Source of the DNA: JANYCO01 sp035535995
GTDB taxonomy: Bacteria > Bacteroidota > Bacteroidia > Cytophagales > Cytophagaceae
NCBI GenBank assembly: GCA_035535995.1
Contig: DATLOZ010000008.1
Location: 95,777 to 159,776, forward strand
DNA length: 64,000 bases
Direction of reading: 5' to 3'
Shown here: positions 25,572 to 34,897 of the stretch, in pieces
How positions within the stretch are numbered: position 1 is the stretch's first letter
How the letters are laid out: each line of letters opens with the position of its first letter
Notes under the pieces: model-generated
Seen by the model: only the letters and a program-made list of their open reading frames with translations
Told to the model about the DNA's origin: nothing
Database searches by the model: none
Made by a program: the position numbers and the translations under genes

Positions 25572-26912
25572 ATGGCATTAGTAGAAATGGTTATGCCCAA
25601 GATGGGCGAGAGTATCATGGAAGGAACCATCCTGAACTGGTTGAAAAATACGGGCGACCGTATTGAACGGGATGAATCTGTACTTGAAGTGGCAACCGAC
25701 AAGGTAGACACCGATGTTCCGGCCACGCATTCCGGCATACTCAAGCAAATATTGGTAGAAAAGGGACAAGTAGTGCCTGTAGGCGCTCCTATTGCTATCA
25801 TTGATACGGGAGGAGAAGAAAAAACAGCTATCCCTGTAAAGCCCGTAGAAACTAAAACCGAAACAAAAGAAGAACCTAAAAAAGAACCAATCGTCCTTAA
25901 ACAGGAATCGCCTGTTCATGCTGTTGAAAAAAGCCAGACCGGAAGATTCTATTCTCCACTTGTACTGAATATTGCACGCCAGGAAAATATTTCCATGCAG
26001 GAGCTGGAAACCATACCAGGGACAGGCAAGGACGGCAGGGTGACCAAACACGATATTTTCCTTTTCTTAGAAAATAAGAAAAATGCTCCTAAAACTGTTG
26101 AACCCAAAACAACAACTCAGGAAACCAAGCCGGAGCAAACTGAAACCAAATCAGAAACAAAGACCGAATCGCTCAAGCCTGCTACTTCACTGAGCGGCAA
26201 TGTTGAGATCATCGAAATGGACCGCATGCGCAAGATGATTGCTGAGCGCATGGTGGATTCCAAACGAATTTCTCCACATGTAACTTCTTTCGTAGAAGCC
26301 GACGTAACTAATATTGTTTACTGGCGCAACAGGATGAAGCAAGATTTCATGGAGAAAGAAGGTGCAGCCCTTACACTCACACCAATCTTCATCGAAGCCG
26401 TGGTGCGGGCGATCAAAGATTATCCAATGATCAATATTTCGGTAGAAGGCGATAAGATCTTGGTTAAAAAAGATATTAATATCGGCGTAGCAGTAGCCTT
26501 GCAAAACGGCAACCTGATCGTGCCGGTGGTAAAAAACGCCGACCAGCTTAACCTGATCGGTCTTACCAAGCAAGTAAACGACCTCGCACGTCGGGCCAGA
26601 GCCAATAAGCTGACACCTGACGACTTAAGCGGCGGCACTTATACCGTTTCCAACGTAGGCTCTTTCGGAAATGTAATGGGAACTCCAATCATAATGCAAC
26701 CTCAATGCGCCATCCTGGCCCTGGGAGCTGTGATTAAAAAACCAGCAGTGATAGAAACCCCTCACGGCGATACAATTGGCATCAGACATATGATGTTCCT
26801 CTCCCATTCCTACGATCACCGGGTGATCGATGGCTCCCTGGGAGGCATGTTTGTACGCCGGGTAGCCGACTACCTGGAAGCCTTTGATTTGAATAGAAAG
26901 GTATTTTTATAA
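25572..26912 (+). CDS. Dihydrolipoamide acyltransferase (E2 of a 2-oxoacid dehydrogenase)
   Basis: A 446-residue E2 with an N-terminal lipoyl domain (lipoylated Lys44 in ATDKVDTD), a Lys/Glu/Thr/Pro-rich linker, a peripheral-subunit-binding domain (SPLVLNIARQENIS..., about 118-157), a second flexible linker and the catalytic core with DHRVIDG near the C-terminus. It transfers the acyl group to CoA in a pyruvate, 2-oxoglutarate or branched-chain complex; from sequence alone the branched-chain or general type fits best. E1 and E3 genes are not adjacent. Transcription should start at the box at 25525 and stop at 26914-26965. Confidence 0.9.
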   Translation: MALVEMVMPKMGESIMEGTILNWLKNTGDRIERDESVLEVATDKVDTDVPATHSGILKQILVEKGQVVPVGAPIAIIDTGGEEKTAIPVKPVETKTETKEEPKKEPIVLKQESPVHAVEKSQTGRFYSPLVLNIARQENISMQELETIPGTGKDGRVTKHDIFLFLENKKNAPKTVEPKTTTQETKPEQTETKSETKTESLKPATSLSGNVEIIEMDRMRKMIAERMVDSKRISPHVTSFVEADVTNIVYWRNRMKQDFMEKEGAALTLTPIFIEAVVRAIKDYPMINISVEGDKILVKKDINIGVAVALQNGNLIVPVVKNADQLNLIGLTKQVNDLARRARANKLTPDDLSGGTYTVSNVGSFGNVMGTPIIMQPQCAILALGAVIKKPAVIETPHGDTIGIRHMMFLSHSYDHRVIDGSLGGMFVRRVADYLEAFDLNRKVFL

Positions 26913-26913
26913 G

Positions 26914-26965
26914 ATAATAACGAAAAGGTACCGGATTTGTCCAAACGGTACCCTTTCGTTATTAT
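26914..26965 (+). terminator. Terminator after the E2 gene
   Basis: A 20-bp stem (ATAATAACGAAAAGGTACCG and its complement with one mismatch) with a 12-nt loop directly follows the E2 stop. Confidence 0.85.
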
Positions 26966-27397
26966 ATGATAATGAAATATTAAAACTCCGATTATTGCTT
27001 TTTTTTCTTAAAAACGTTATTTTTACTATACGGCAAAATCATATTTAAAAAAAATCATATTTTGCAATTGAAATGATATTTACCAGAATGTCTGGGAATT
27101 TATAAAAGCATCGCTGTGTATTGTCCATTTTTTTAAGTTCAATATTTTTTACACAGACATCTGCAACTTATATGGCTTCCTGCCTGAGTAATCAGGCAGG
27201 GGGTTGTAGGTGTAGGACAAAAACTAACCATTAATACGGTTAGCCCCCCAAAAGGTTATCATTTTTAGAATAAATTATTGTACAATTCACAATATTGTGA
27301 ATTATTTAATAAAAAAGCGTTGAGAAGGGGGATATCAGATGCCCGATACCTGATAAAAAAACAGGCTATTATTAACCAGTATCTGGGGTCTCGTATC
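26966..27397. other. Intergenic gap with small palindromes
   Basis: No gene is recognised. There is a small perfect hairpin CTGCCTGA/TCAGGCAG at 27180-27199, and a degenerate family B element at 27331-27398. Confidence 0.6.
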
Positions 27398-27398
27398 T
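27331..27398. repeat. Family B heptad element, degenerate copy
   Basis: GATATCA-GATGCCC-GATACCT-GATAAAA is followed after a short gap by inverse units TATCTGGGG and CGTATCTT. It lies at the 3' end of the sensor kinase gene. Confidence 0.7.
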
Positions 27399-28651
27399 TA
27401 AAAAAGTACCTCCATCGTATGGATCTCTCCCTTGTTTTTATAAATGATCCGGTGGCCTAAAAGGGTGCAGATCTTTTTAACAATAGATAATCCTAAGCCT
27501 ACTGATTGTTCTGAATCCGAATCTTTTTTAAAGCGCTCAAACATATTTTCCGCTTCGTCGGTAAGCGGCTTTCCGGAATTTTCTACTAAAAAATGATAGC
27601 GGTCGAGTTCAATGCGAAGCATGCCATTGGGAAGATTGTGTTTAATAGCATTAGAAATAAGATTATTGACTAAAATTTCAATCAGAATTGGATTGGTTTT
27701 GATCTTACACTCTTCTTCGATCTTTGTGGTCAGTTGAATTCCTCTTTCTTCTAATTGATACAAAAAGTTCTTGATCGTGTTATTCACCACCCGGTCTACT
27801 TTTACATTTTCAGTTTCAGAATACTGCCTGTTGTCGATCTGCGCGATCAGGATCAATCCTTTATTGAGTAAGGTGAGTCGCTTTACCGCGTCGAATACGG
27901 ATTCTATGATCTCCATGTCTTCCTCTCTCAGGTTTTTGGATTGGATCAGCAATTCCAGTTTGTTTCGAATAATGGCCAGAGGTGTTTGCAATTCATGCGA
28001 AGAGTTTTCATTAAATTCTTTTTGATTGAGAAAATCCCGATAGATCTTACTGGTCATTTTTTCAATACTTCTACTCAGCTCCTGGAATTCCATGATGTCG
28101 GATGTATCGTGCGCAATCACTTTTGTCTTTTCAAAATCATATGCCTTGATCTTTTCAAGAAGATCGTAAAAAGGCTCCCATACGTTTCTATTCACATAGT
28201 TGTTCATCAACAAAACTCCCAGCAAGAAGAGAATAAACAAACCGATCTCTGCAGGAAGAATACCATTCAGCAACGTTTCCGCTTCTGCCATTGACTGGCG
28301 AATACGGATCTCGTAGAAATTATTATCAAATTTATAGATCGCTGTCAGCTGCCTGTAATCGGTAAATTCATTTTGGACAGTATCGTACACCAGCACCGTA
28401 GAATAGCGGTCGGGCCGTGTGGTAGTCTCGCCGGTATGTCGGATGTCAATATTTTCGCTGGGTCTGAGCTCATCGATAAAATTTTCATAGTTGAGGTTTT
28501 CAATAAGCTGAAGCTTTTCCTGGTGAATAGCCTCGTCAATTCCATCTACCAGGATGATCTTGATCACGTAGTAAAACAAAATAGTACCAAGGCCGAAAAT
28601 GAACAAGGCATAGACCAGGTAATAGCGCGTGGTTTTGTGGATCAGTTTCAT
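27398..28651 (-). CDS. Membrane sensor histidine kinase (orphan)
   Basis: A 417-residue classical kinase: first membrane helix about 11-31, a periplasmic segment of about 100 residues, a second helix about 133-152 (AEIGLFILFLLGVLLMN), the dimerisation/phosphorylation motif SSHELQTPLAIIRNKLELL and an HATPase domain (LISNAIKHN, VGLGLSIVKKICTLLG). The periplasmic part is short and has no known sensor fold. There is no regulator gene beside it; the orphan OmpR-type regulator at 17547-18218 could be the partner, but this is only a guess from both being unpaired. The gene is framed by family B repeats on both sides. Confidence 0.9.
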   Translation of the reverse strand: MKLIHKTTRYYLVYALFIFGLGTILFYYVIKIILVDGIDEAIHQEKLQLIENLNYENFIDELRPSENIDIRHTGETTTRPDRYSTVLVYDTVQNEFTDYRQLTAIYKFDNNFYEIRIRQSMAEAETLLNGILPAEIGLFILFLLGVLLMNNYVNRNVWEPFYDLLEKIKAYDFEKTKVIAHDTSDIMEFQELSRSIEKMTSKIYRDFLNQKEFNENSSHELQTPLAIIRNKLELLIQSKNLREEDMEIIESVFDAVKRLTLLNKGLILIAQIDNRQYSETENVKVDRVVNNTIKNFLYQLEERGIQLTTKIEEECKIKTNPILIEILVNNLISNAIKHNLPNGMLRIELDRYHFLVENSGKPLTDEAENMFERFKKDSDSEQSVGLGLSIVKKICTLLGHRIIYKNKGEIHTMEVLF

Positions 28652-28682
28652 AGTCCGTAAATATAGCTCAATATAGATACAA

Positions 28683-28774
28683 GATGCCGGATACCAGATG
28701 CAGGATGCCAGATAAAATTTTATTAATTGATAGCAATATAAATATCTGGCATCCGGAATCTGGCATCTGGTATC
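28683..28774. repeat. Family B heptad hairpin
   Basis: Left arm GATGCCG-GATACCA-GATGCAG-GATGCCA-GATA (28683-28714); right arm (28743-28774) is its inverse with a few changes. It lies between the divergent kinase and SGNH genes. Confidence 0.9.
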
Positions 28775-28817
28775 CTAATTATATTGAAGATCGTCATTGT
28801 ACAATTATTATAAAATA

Positions 28818-28848
28818 TTTTTCTTTTTAAATAAGAATGATAAATTTG
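28818..28848 (+). promoter_or_regulatory. Promoter of the SGNH-like gene
   Basis: TAAATTTG (28841-28848) matches the -7 consensus; 19 bases upstream is TTTT (28818-28821) in place of TTTG. The leader would be about 25 nt. Confidence 0.5.
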
Positions 28849-28874
28849 TTTAGAGCTATAAACCAAAAATCAAC

Positions 28875-29594
28875 ATGAAGGGAAAACACCTTATGATCGC
28901 ACTGGTAACCATGGTTACTGTGCTTACTTCTTTCAAACCGGTCAAAAATGATATTGAAGACCGTTCGCATGCCAAACATACTTACCTTTCTGTAGGTGAT
29001 TATTATGTATTAGGCGAAGGTGTAGACGAGCATGAGCGCTGGTCAATTCAACTGGAAGCTGCTTTGAGAGGCCATGAATTGCATATCAACTATCCTTATT
29101 TCGTAGCCAACAATACCTGGACAGTAGACCAATTGACCAAACGCCTGGAGGAAGAAGAGTTTGATAAAGAATACGATCTGATAACAGTGCAAATCGGAGT
29201 GAACGATGAATTTAAAAAGAAAAGCATTTCACAATTTACCGCTGATATCAAAGCCCTGATCGCAAAAGTAATCTCGCTTACAGGCGGTAAACACGGACGT
29301 ATTGTATTTGTTTCTATCCCTGACTGGAGCGCTACTCCTTTCGCTAAAAAACATAAGAGCGATGCGCTGGATGCTATTGCCGAAAGCATTAACAAATACA
29401 ACCAGGTGATCAAAAAAGAAATTATCTCTGCGGGAGGACATTTTGTAGACGTAACCGATATCTCCAAAAAAGCTGCCAGTGATCCTACGCTTACTGCTGC
29501 TGACGGGCTACACCCATCAGGAGAAATGTATAAGCAATGGGTACAAAAAATGTATCCTACGATCATCGCGGCATTGCAGACACACCGCAAATAA
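28875..29594 (+). CDS. SGNH-fold hydrolase-like protein lacking the catalytic Ser
   Basis: A 239-residue exported protein (N-terminal hydrophobic segment, residues 5-20). It follows the SGNH hydrolase layout: block I at 41-49 is GDYYVLGEG where the family has GDSxTxGEG, block III is GVND (108-111) and block V is DGLH (210-213). The nucleophile position (residue 43) is Tyr, codon TAT, and the block II Gly is replaced in VANNTWTVDQL. The scaffold (EHERWSIQLEAALR, DLITVQIGVNDEF) is otherwise well kept, so this is either a non-catalytic binding protein or an enzyme with altered chemistry. No frameshift is present. Confidence 0.75.
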   Translation: MKGKHLMIALVTMVTVLTSFKPVKNDIEDRSHAKHTYLSVGDYYVLGEGVDEHERWSIQLEAALRGHELHINYPYFVANNTWTVDQLTKRLEEEEFDKEYDLITVQIGVNDEFKKKSISQFTADIKALIAKVISLTGGKHGRIVFVSIPDWSATPFAKKHKSDALDAIAESINKYNQVIKKEIISAGGHFVDVTDISKKAASDPTLTAADGLHPSGEMYKQWVQKMYPTIIAALQTHRK

Positions 29595-29632
29595 GAGCAG
29601 GATTTCCAGGATTTGGGGATCAACAGAATAAT

Positions 29633-29671
29633 AAAAAGAGGATCGTTGTTCATTACAACGATCCTCTTTTT
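29633..29671 (+). terminator. Terminator after the SGNH-like gene
   Basis: A perfect 17-bp stem (AAAAAGAGGATCGTTGT) with a 5-nt loop, then a T run. The rest of 29595-29860 shows no feature. Confidence 0.9.
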
Positions 29672-29860
29672 AATTAAAGTCTTCTACAAATACTGGTGCC
29701 ACGACTTTTTATAATTTTTTCCGGGTTTTTCTATAGATAGAGTTTATGAAATTAGTCTCTCGGGTTCTGTACACAAGTTTCCTCCTGAATGACAACTATA
29801 CGATAAATCTTGCAAATAAAAATCAGGTAAATCTTCTAATCCTGTGAATCAAGGTTCAGA

Positions 29861-31426
29861 TTAATTCACCTCCAGCTTATACAAATTGATAAAGCTTTTC
29901 TTCCCAAGCAATCCTTTTCTCCCTACTACAATTACCTGATCTTCCCACCATACGGTAAAATCGGTGATCATGCTAAAGCCTTCGTCATTTGGAGCCTTCA
30001 TTTCTTTGGTTTTGCTGCCGGTAAGCTCATCCCATTCTACATAATTAATAATGTTGTAAATGCCTGAAGAAGATTCGTACGAAGGATAAAACATTCTGAT
30101 CCTTCCATCTTCGGTAATATTAAAAGCGAAGGAAGAGCCGGTAATTCCCATTACAACATCGTTGACCTGTGATTTCTCATAGAAGTTTTCCCAAAGAAGT
30201 TCATCGTCTTTATTGAAAGAAAAAAGAATTACTCCTTCTGTATTTACCTTCAGCATTTTTTCACCCCAATTTTTAGGATTGTTGGTAGCCATATTGTTGT
30301 AAGTATAACCGTTTCCGGAAAGCTCTCTTTTTTCCAGCACGATAATTATTTTTTCATATTCATTTACATAGAAATAAACGATCTCATAATTGAGCCAGCT
30401 TTCCTGACCTGAAAGGTTTTTATTCACCGACCGCATGGTTTGTGCAGTCTGCTGAAGGTTTACCGACAAGTCGTGAAAATTTAATTTTTCTACCGTATTC
30501 TGTTTAAAATCAAATTTCGCATACATCACGCCTGCCAGCTTGCGGTCGGCGGTGTTGATGCAGGAGATATAAATTTCATTGTCGGTGAATACCTGCAGAT
30601 TCAGCGAAGAACGGTTGGTGTTGGCGTTTTGAATATCGAGTAGTTTATGATTTTTGTTTTTGATATCATATTGTACCACTACGATCCTTCCTGTACGGTC
30701 TGAATTGAGGATGTAAAGCGTGCCCTGGTTGTTTGGATAGATTCCGTAATTAATAAATCCATTATCGATCTGGAATGCTCCTTGCTGAAGCTCGTTCAGT
30801 CCCTTGTCAAAAATTTTAGTTTCTGCGATCAGACTTTTCTGACTGTAATCAAAAATATAGGTCAGGATCTTATTTTTATCCGGCGAATATTGGATCTGAT
30901 ATTGGTAATCAAAAGATGTGATAAAATGTCTGGCAACAGAGGAGCAGACTTCGTTTTCAAAAGTTGTTTTCACCGCCCCTTTGCCTTGCACTTCCATCCA
31001 GTCGTTAACCGTATGTTCCTGCAATACTTTGTCAGCTTTTTTTGTACCGCTTGCAGGGTCGAAGGAATAGGCGATCAGTTTTGCTTTTTTTTGCGCTTCG
31101 TCGTGGATGACGGAAAATAAAATAATATCAGTGCCGTTGAAGAATAATTCTTTGTAATCTTCTTCACTTGGACAAACCATTGCTGTTTTAAATTTTTGTC
31201 CGAGATCTTTGTCGTATTTCTCCAGCTGATAAGAAGATTCTCCGTTGAGGCCTCCTTTTGTTTTGGAGAGTATCACGAATTCTGTTTCGCTTAGTTTTAA
31301 TGTAAGCTTACGTCCGTCGGGCTCCATGAAGGGCGTAGCGGTCGAAAAAGGCAAAGAGCTTTTTAATACTTGAGAATGCGCTTCAAGAGTTAAAAATAAC
31401 AATATCAAAAAAGTACAACGTCTCAT
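29861..31426 (-). CDS. Exported protein of unknown function, possible beta-propeller
   Basis: A 521-residue protein with a signal peptide ending AHSQ. The rest is a series of beta-rich units with Asp/Gly turns (YQLEKYDKDLGQKF, LIAYSFDPASGTKK, ILFSFNKDDELLWENF), which suggests a propeller, but I cannot place it in a named family. No C-terminal sorting domain is seen; it ends FINLYKLEVN. It is separated from bioA by 43 bp on the same strand and may or may not share its transcript. Confidence 0.6.
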   Translation of the reverse strand: MRRCTFLILLFLTLEAHSQVLKSSLPFSTATPFMEPDGRKLTLKLSETEFVILSKTKGGLNGESSYQLEKYDKDLGQKFKTAMVCPSEEDYKELFFNGTDIILFSVIHDEAQKKAKLIAYSFDPASGTKKADKVLQEHTVNDWMEVQGKGAVKTTFENEVCSSVARHFITSFDYQYQIQYSPDKNKILTYIFDYSQKSLIAETKIFDKGLNELQQGAFQIDNGFINYGIYPNNQGTLYILNSDRTGRIVVVQYDIKNKNHKLLDIQNANTNRSSLNLQVFTDNEIYISCINTADRKLAGVMYAKFDFKQNTVEKLNFHDLSVNLQQTAQTMRSVNKNLSGQESWLNYEIVYFYVNEYEKIIIVLEKRELSGNGYTYNNMATNNPKNWGEKMLKVNTEGVILFSFNKDDELLWENFYEKSQVNDVVMGITGSSFAFNITEDGRIRMFYPSYESSSGIYNIINYVEWDELTGSKTKEMKAPNDEGFSMITDFTVWWEDQVIVVGRKGLLGKKSFINLYKLEVN

Positions 31427-31469
31427 CTTACCTACTATTTCTAATTTAATTAAACGTTTTTAAAGCGAT

Positions 31470-32753
31470 TTAGTTTTTTATACTTTTCAACAAATCTACA
31501 ATAGCTTCATAAATAAAAAATAATTCTTTTTCCTCAATAATATAAGGGGGAAGAATATAGAGCACATTTCCCAGCGGTCTCATTAGAATATTTCTATTTA
31601 AGAAAAAATTGTACAATTCATCCCGGATTGAGTTAGTGTACCCGGAAGTCTCTGAGGTATTGATTTCCATGGAGAGTATCGTGCCCAGCACTTTAATTTT
31701 CCGAAGTGCCGGATGATCTTTCACACGAGCCAAAAACTCCATGTGGGATTTGTAAATAAATTGAATTTTTTCTTCGTACTCTTTAGTCAGAAGCAGATCC
31801 AGGCTTGCATTCGAAACTGCGCAGGCCAATGGGTTTCCGGTGAAAGAATGTCCGTGGTAAAATGTTTTATTGGTCTCAGCGCTCAAAAACGCCGCCTCGA
31901 TCTTAGCATTGCAACTCGTGGCTCCCAGCGGCATAAAACCTCCTGTGATGCCTTTGGATAGACAAAGAATATCAGGCTTGGTAACCATGTATTCGGAAGC
32001 AAATAATTTTCCTGTTCTGCCAAAACCTGTCATCACTTCGTCAGCAATACAGATGATCTCTTTCTCTTTGGCGAGTTGAATTAATTTTTCCAGCAACGCT
32101 TCCGAATAGATCCGCATTCCGGCTGCGCCTTGTACAAGCGGCTCGTAGAGAAAGGCAGTGATATTTTCTTCCTGAATTTTCTGTTTAAAAAAACGGATTA
32201 CTTCTTCTTCTTTTCCATCTTCAGGAAAAGGAAGGTAAACGGTGTCAAATAAATAGTTGGAAAAATGTTCGGTAAAAAGTCCGCGCTCGCTTACGGCCAT
32301 AGCTCCAAAGGTATCTCCGTGAAAGGCGCCTTCAAAGGCGATGATCTTTCCTGCTGTTTTTCCCTGGAGGCGTTGATATTGGATGGCAAGTTTTACGGCT
32401 ACTTCTACAGCGGTGCTTCCGTTGTCTGAGAAAAATATTTTTTTCTGCCCACCGGGAAGAATTTGCAATAAGCGCTCGGCGAGTTGTATGGCTTGTGGAT
32501 GTGTAAAGCCTGCGAAAATCACATGTTCCATTACAGAAGCTTGCGCTGCAATTTTTTGCGCAAGGTAAGGATGTGCATGTCCATGAATATTCACCCACCA
32601 GGAAGATACCGCGTCGATGATCGCTCTGCCATCTTCAGTATTTAAAAAAACACCGGAAGCGGAGGTCACCACGATGTTATCCTGTTTCCCTTGAAGCGAG
32701 GAATAAGGGTGCCAGACATATTCGCGGTCTTTGGTACTTAATGTTTTATTCAT
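31470..32753 (-). CDS. bioA: Adenosylmethionine-8-amino-7-oxononanoate aminotransferase
   Basis: A 427-residue PLP aminotransferase (class III) that makes 7,8-diaminopelargonate from KAPA, using SAM as amino donor in biotin synthesis. Visible signatures are VSSWWVNIHGHAHP, the FADxVxTG-like IADEVMTGFGRTG and the PLP-binding Lys in LSKGITGGFMPL. I placed the start at 32753 (MNKTLSTKDREYVWHPYSSLQ), as the sequence before it is not conserved and lies inside bioD. The first codons overlap the end of bioD by 8 bp, so the genes are coupled. Confidence 0.93.
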   Translation of the reverse strand: MNKTLSTKDREYVWHPYSSLQGKQDNIVVTSASGVFLNTEDGRAIIDAVSSWWVNIHGHAHPYLAQKIAAQASVMEHVIFAGFTHPQAIQLAERLLQILPGGQKKIFFSDNGSTAVEVAVKLAIQYQRLQGKTAGKIIAFEGAFHGDTFGAMAVSERGLFTEHFSNYLFDTVYLPFPEDGKEEEVIRFFKQKIQEENITAFLYEPLVQGAAGMRIYSEALLEKLIQLAKEKEIICIADEVMTGFGRTGKLFASEYMVTKPDILCLSKGITGGFMPLGATSCNAKIEAAFLSAETNKTFYHGHSFTGNPLACAVSNASLDLLLTKEYEEKIQFIYKSHMEFLARVKDHPALRKIKVLGTILSMEINTSETSGYTNSIRDELYNFFLNRNILMRPLGNVLYILPPYIIEEKELFFIYEAIVDLLKSIKN

Positions 32754-33360
32754 CCCAGTTTTCAAAAAGTTTGATCGCATAACGTGTAACGGTTTCCTGA
32801 TCAATCTTATTTTCCGGCAATATACGAAGCAGGCATTTATATCCTGAATGTTTAAGAATAATATCTTCGCTTTCGGGGTTGGGCGGGCCGTTAAAAATGA
32901 TGCCTTTTACTTTTATATTTCTCCTTTTAAGTTCTTGTACTGTTAACAAACTGTGGTTTATACTGCCCAGATAGTGGTTGACCACAAGTACTACTTCCGC
33001 TTCAAACTTTACCGCAAGATCAATCACAAAATCCTGGTCATTGAGCGGCACTAATACACCTCCTGCTCCTTCGATCACGAGGTGATTTCCATTGTTGTCG
33101 GGCAGCAGCACTCGCGTCAGATCAATGGTTACTCCATCTGCTTTTGCTGCAGCGTGAGGTGATAGCGGTTTAGAAAGGTAATACGATTCCTGGTAAAAAA
33201 AAGAATGTCCGTTGTTAGTAAGCTTTATCACCGTTTCTACATCTCTGTCGGGCCCTGATTGTATGGGCTTCCAGTAGTCGGCCTGGAGCGCTTCGGTGAG
33301 GATAGCGCTTACGAGTGTTTTACCGGAGTCTGTACCGATGGCGGTTACAAAGTAATTCAT
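32746..33360 (-). CDS. bioD: Dethiobiotin synthetase
   Basis: A 204-residue ATP-dependent carboxylase that closes the ureido ring of dethiobiotin. The P-loop-like GTDSGKTLVS near the start and the KPIQSG and EGAGGVLVPL motifs identify it. It overlaps bioF (4 bp) upstream and bioA (8 bp) downstream, forming a tight bioF-bioD-bioA operon. bioB and bioC are not in the window. Confidence 0.93.
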   Translation of the reverse strand: MNYFVTAIGTDSGKTLVSAILTEALQADYWKPIQSGPDRDVETVIKLTNNGHSFFYQESYYLSKPLSPHAAAKADGVTIDLTRVLLPDNNGNHLVIEGAGGVLVPLNDQDFVIDLAVKFEAEVVLVVNHYLGSINHSLLTVQELKRRNIKVKGIIFNGPPNPESEDIILKHSGYKCLLRILPENKIDQETVTRYAIKLFENWDE

Positions 33361-34487
33361 AGAAATTCGTTTAACGATTGATGCAGCAGATCCAGCTCTG
33401 CTGTGGTGTTGTATTCATGCAAACAAATACGCAAGCGCTCCTCTCCTTCTCTTACGGTTGGAGAAAGGATCGGCCGGATGTCCAGTTTGCGGGCCTGGAG
33501 CGCGGCAGCCAGCTTTTTTACTTCCGAATTTCCAGGTATCATGATCACCTGGATCGCACTATTGCTTTCAATATAGTTGGTGGAAGCAATTATTTTTTCG
33601 GGAAGATTTTGCTTGAAATAATTTATTTTCTCTGCCAATCGTTGTGCCAGCTCCGGATGTTCTTTCACATAGTCGAATGCTTTTCTTATAGAAGCCAGGC
33701 TGTGCAAAGGAAGCGAAGTGGTATAAATAAAAGGACGGGCATAATTGATCAAATATTCGATTAATACTCTGGAACCTGCAATACAAGCGCCGTGGATGCC
33801 CATACCTTTTCCGAAAGTATAAATGCGGGCGAATATTTTTTGTTCGAGCTCCAGTGCGCATGCCATACCATTTCCCGCAGCGCCCATGATACCAGTGCTG
33901 TGTGCTTCGTCTACGATCAGGTTCGCGTTGTGCTGTTCGCAAAGGGCTACTATTTTTTCTAATGGCGCCGCGTCTCCATCCATGGAATAAACCGATTCTA
34001 CTACTACGAAGAGATCGCCTTTACCTTTTTTCAACTTAGCTTCGAGGTCTTCCAGGTCGTTGTGACGAAAAGGGAAACGGCTTGCAAAGCTAAGCCGGTA
34101 ACCGTCTTTTAGACTGGCGTGTACCAGTTCATCGTAAATGATCGTATCGCCTTTTTGGGGAATTGCCGAAAGAATGGAGAGGTTTGCATTGTAGCCCGAA
34201 TTCATCAGCAGTGTTTTTTCTGCTCGAAAAAGTGTAGCTAATTCTTCTTCTATTTTTAAAGCATAATTCGTATTGCCTGACAATAATCTTGAGCCTGTAG
34301 AGCCATTAGGTTTCTCCTGTACTTTCTCACATTCTTCGTGTACCAGGGCCGACAGCTCAGGATTTGCTGCAAGGCCGAGGTAATCGTTTGAAAAAAAATC
34401 CACCATTCCCTTACTCACGGTCAACTTGCGCAAACTATTATTTTCCGCCCGCTCCAAAAGTTTTTGTTGTAATTTTTGAATTAACAT
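33357..34487 (-). CDS. bioF: 8-amino-7-oxononanoate synthase
   Basis: A 376-residue alpha-oxoamine synthase that condenses pimeloyl-CoA (or -ACP) with alanine. Signatures are FFSNDYLGLA, GSTGSRLLSG, DEAHSTGIMG and the PLP Lys in TFGKGMGIHG. It is the first gene of the operon; a family A repeat (34494-34530) precedes it, and I could not find a convincing promoter or a BirA/BioR-type operator. Confidence 0.93.
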   Translation of the reverse strand: MLIQKLQQKLLERAENNSLRKLTVSKGMVDFFSNDYLGLAANPELSALVHEECEKVQEKPNGSTGSRLLSGNTNYALKIEEELATLFRAEKTLLMNSGYNANLSILSAIPQKGDTIIYDELVHASLKDGYRLSFASRFPFRHNDLEDLEAKLKKGKGDLFVVVESVYSMDGDAAPLEKIVALCEQHNANLIVDEAHSTGIMGAAGNGMACALELEQKIFARIYTFGKGMGIHGACIAGSRVLIEYLINYARPFIYTTSLPLHSLASIRKAFDYVKEHPELAQRLAEKINYFKQNLPEKIIASTNYIESNSAIQVIMIPGNSEVKKLAAALQARKLDIRPILSPTVREGEERLRICLHEYNTTAELDLLHQSLNEFL

Positions 34488-34493
34488 TATTGA

Positions 34494-34530
34494 AGTTATG
34501 AGTTATGAATGTTGAATTATGAGTTGAGTG
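34494..34530. repeat. Family A heptad, single arm
   Basis: TTATGAG-TTATGAA-TGTTGAA-TTATGAG-TTGAG, four units without an inverted partner nearby. Confidence 0.8.
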
Positions 34531-34561
34531 ATTTTTTTTTCATACTCGTGCTCTTCCCTCT

Positions 34562-34792
34562 CTACTGTACTGGGTCGTAGCCACTTCCTCCCCATGGGTG
34601 GCAGGTAGAAATTCTTTTTATTCCCATCCATATTCCTTTTACAGGTCCATGTTTATGAATGGCTTGCGCGGTATACTCCGAGCAAGAAGGCGTGTAGCGG
34701 CATGCGCCCGGGATCAACGGAGAGATCGTGTATTGATAAATCCTTACAGGAAGGATCGCTAAAAAGACAAAGATTTTTTTCAGAAGTCTCAT
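34562..34792 (-). CDS. yidD: Membrane protein insertion efficiency factor YidD
   Basis: A 76-residue protein with the YidD core YTISPLIPGACRYTPSCSEY and CHPWGGSGYDP, plus an N-terminal amphipathic/hydrophobic segment. It assists YidC in membrane insertion. In many bacteria it lies between rnpA and yidC near the origin; here it is downstream of the biotin operon, so it is detached from that cluster. Confidence 0.93.
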   Translation of the reverse strand: MRLLKKIFVFLAILPVRIYQYTISPLIPGACRYTPSCSEYTAQAIHKHGPVKGIWMGIKRISTCHPWGGSGYDPVQ

Positions 34793-34827
34793 GAGACGAA
34801 GGTAGTGAAAATTATGGGATAATGGGT

Positions 34828-34861
34828 GATGCCGGATACCAGATGCCGGATACCGGATAAA
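34828..34861. repeat. Family B heptad array
   Basis: GATGCCG-GATACCA-GATGCCG-GATACCG-GATAAA: four exact 7-bp units in tandem plus the usual GATAAA end. Confidence 0.9.
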
Positions 34862-34897
34862 TGTTAAATTTTGAATTTTGAATTTTAAATTTTTAGA
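34862..34897. repeat. Family G heptad array (TTTTGAA)
   Basis: TTTTGAA-TTTTGAA-TTTTAAA-TTTTTAG in tandem. A shorter copy lies at 35090-35106. Confidence 0.7.

Noticed and set aside
34562..34792. yidD as a sign of the replication origin
   Set aside because: No rnpA, rpmH, dnaA or DnaA-box cluster is near, so the gene has simply moved.
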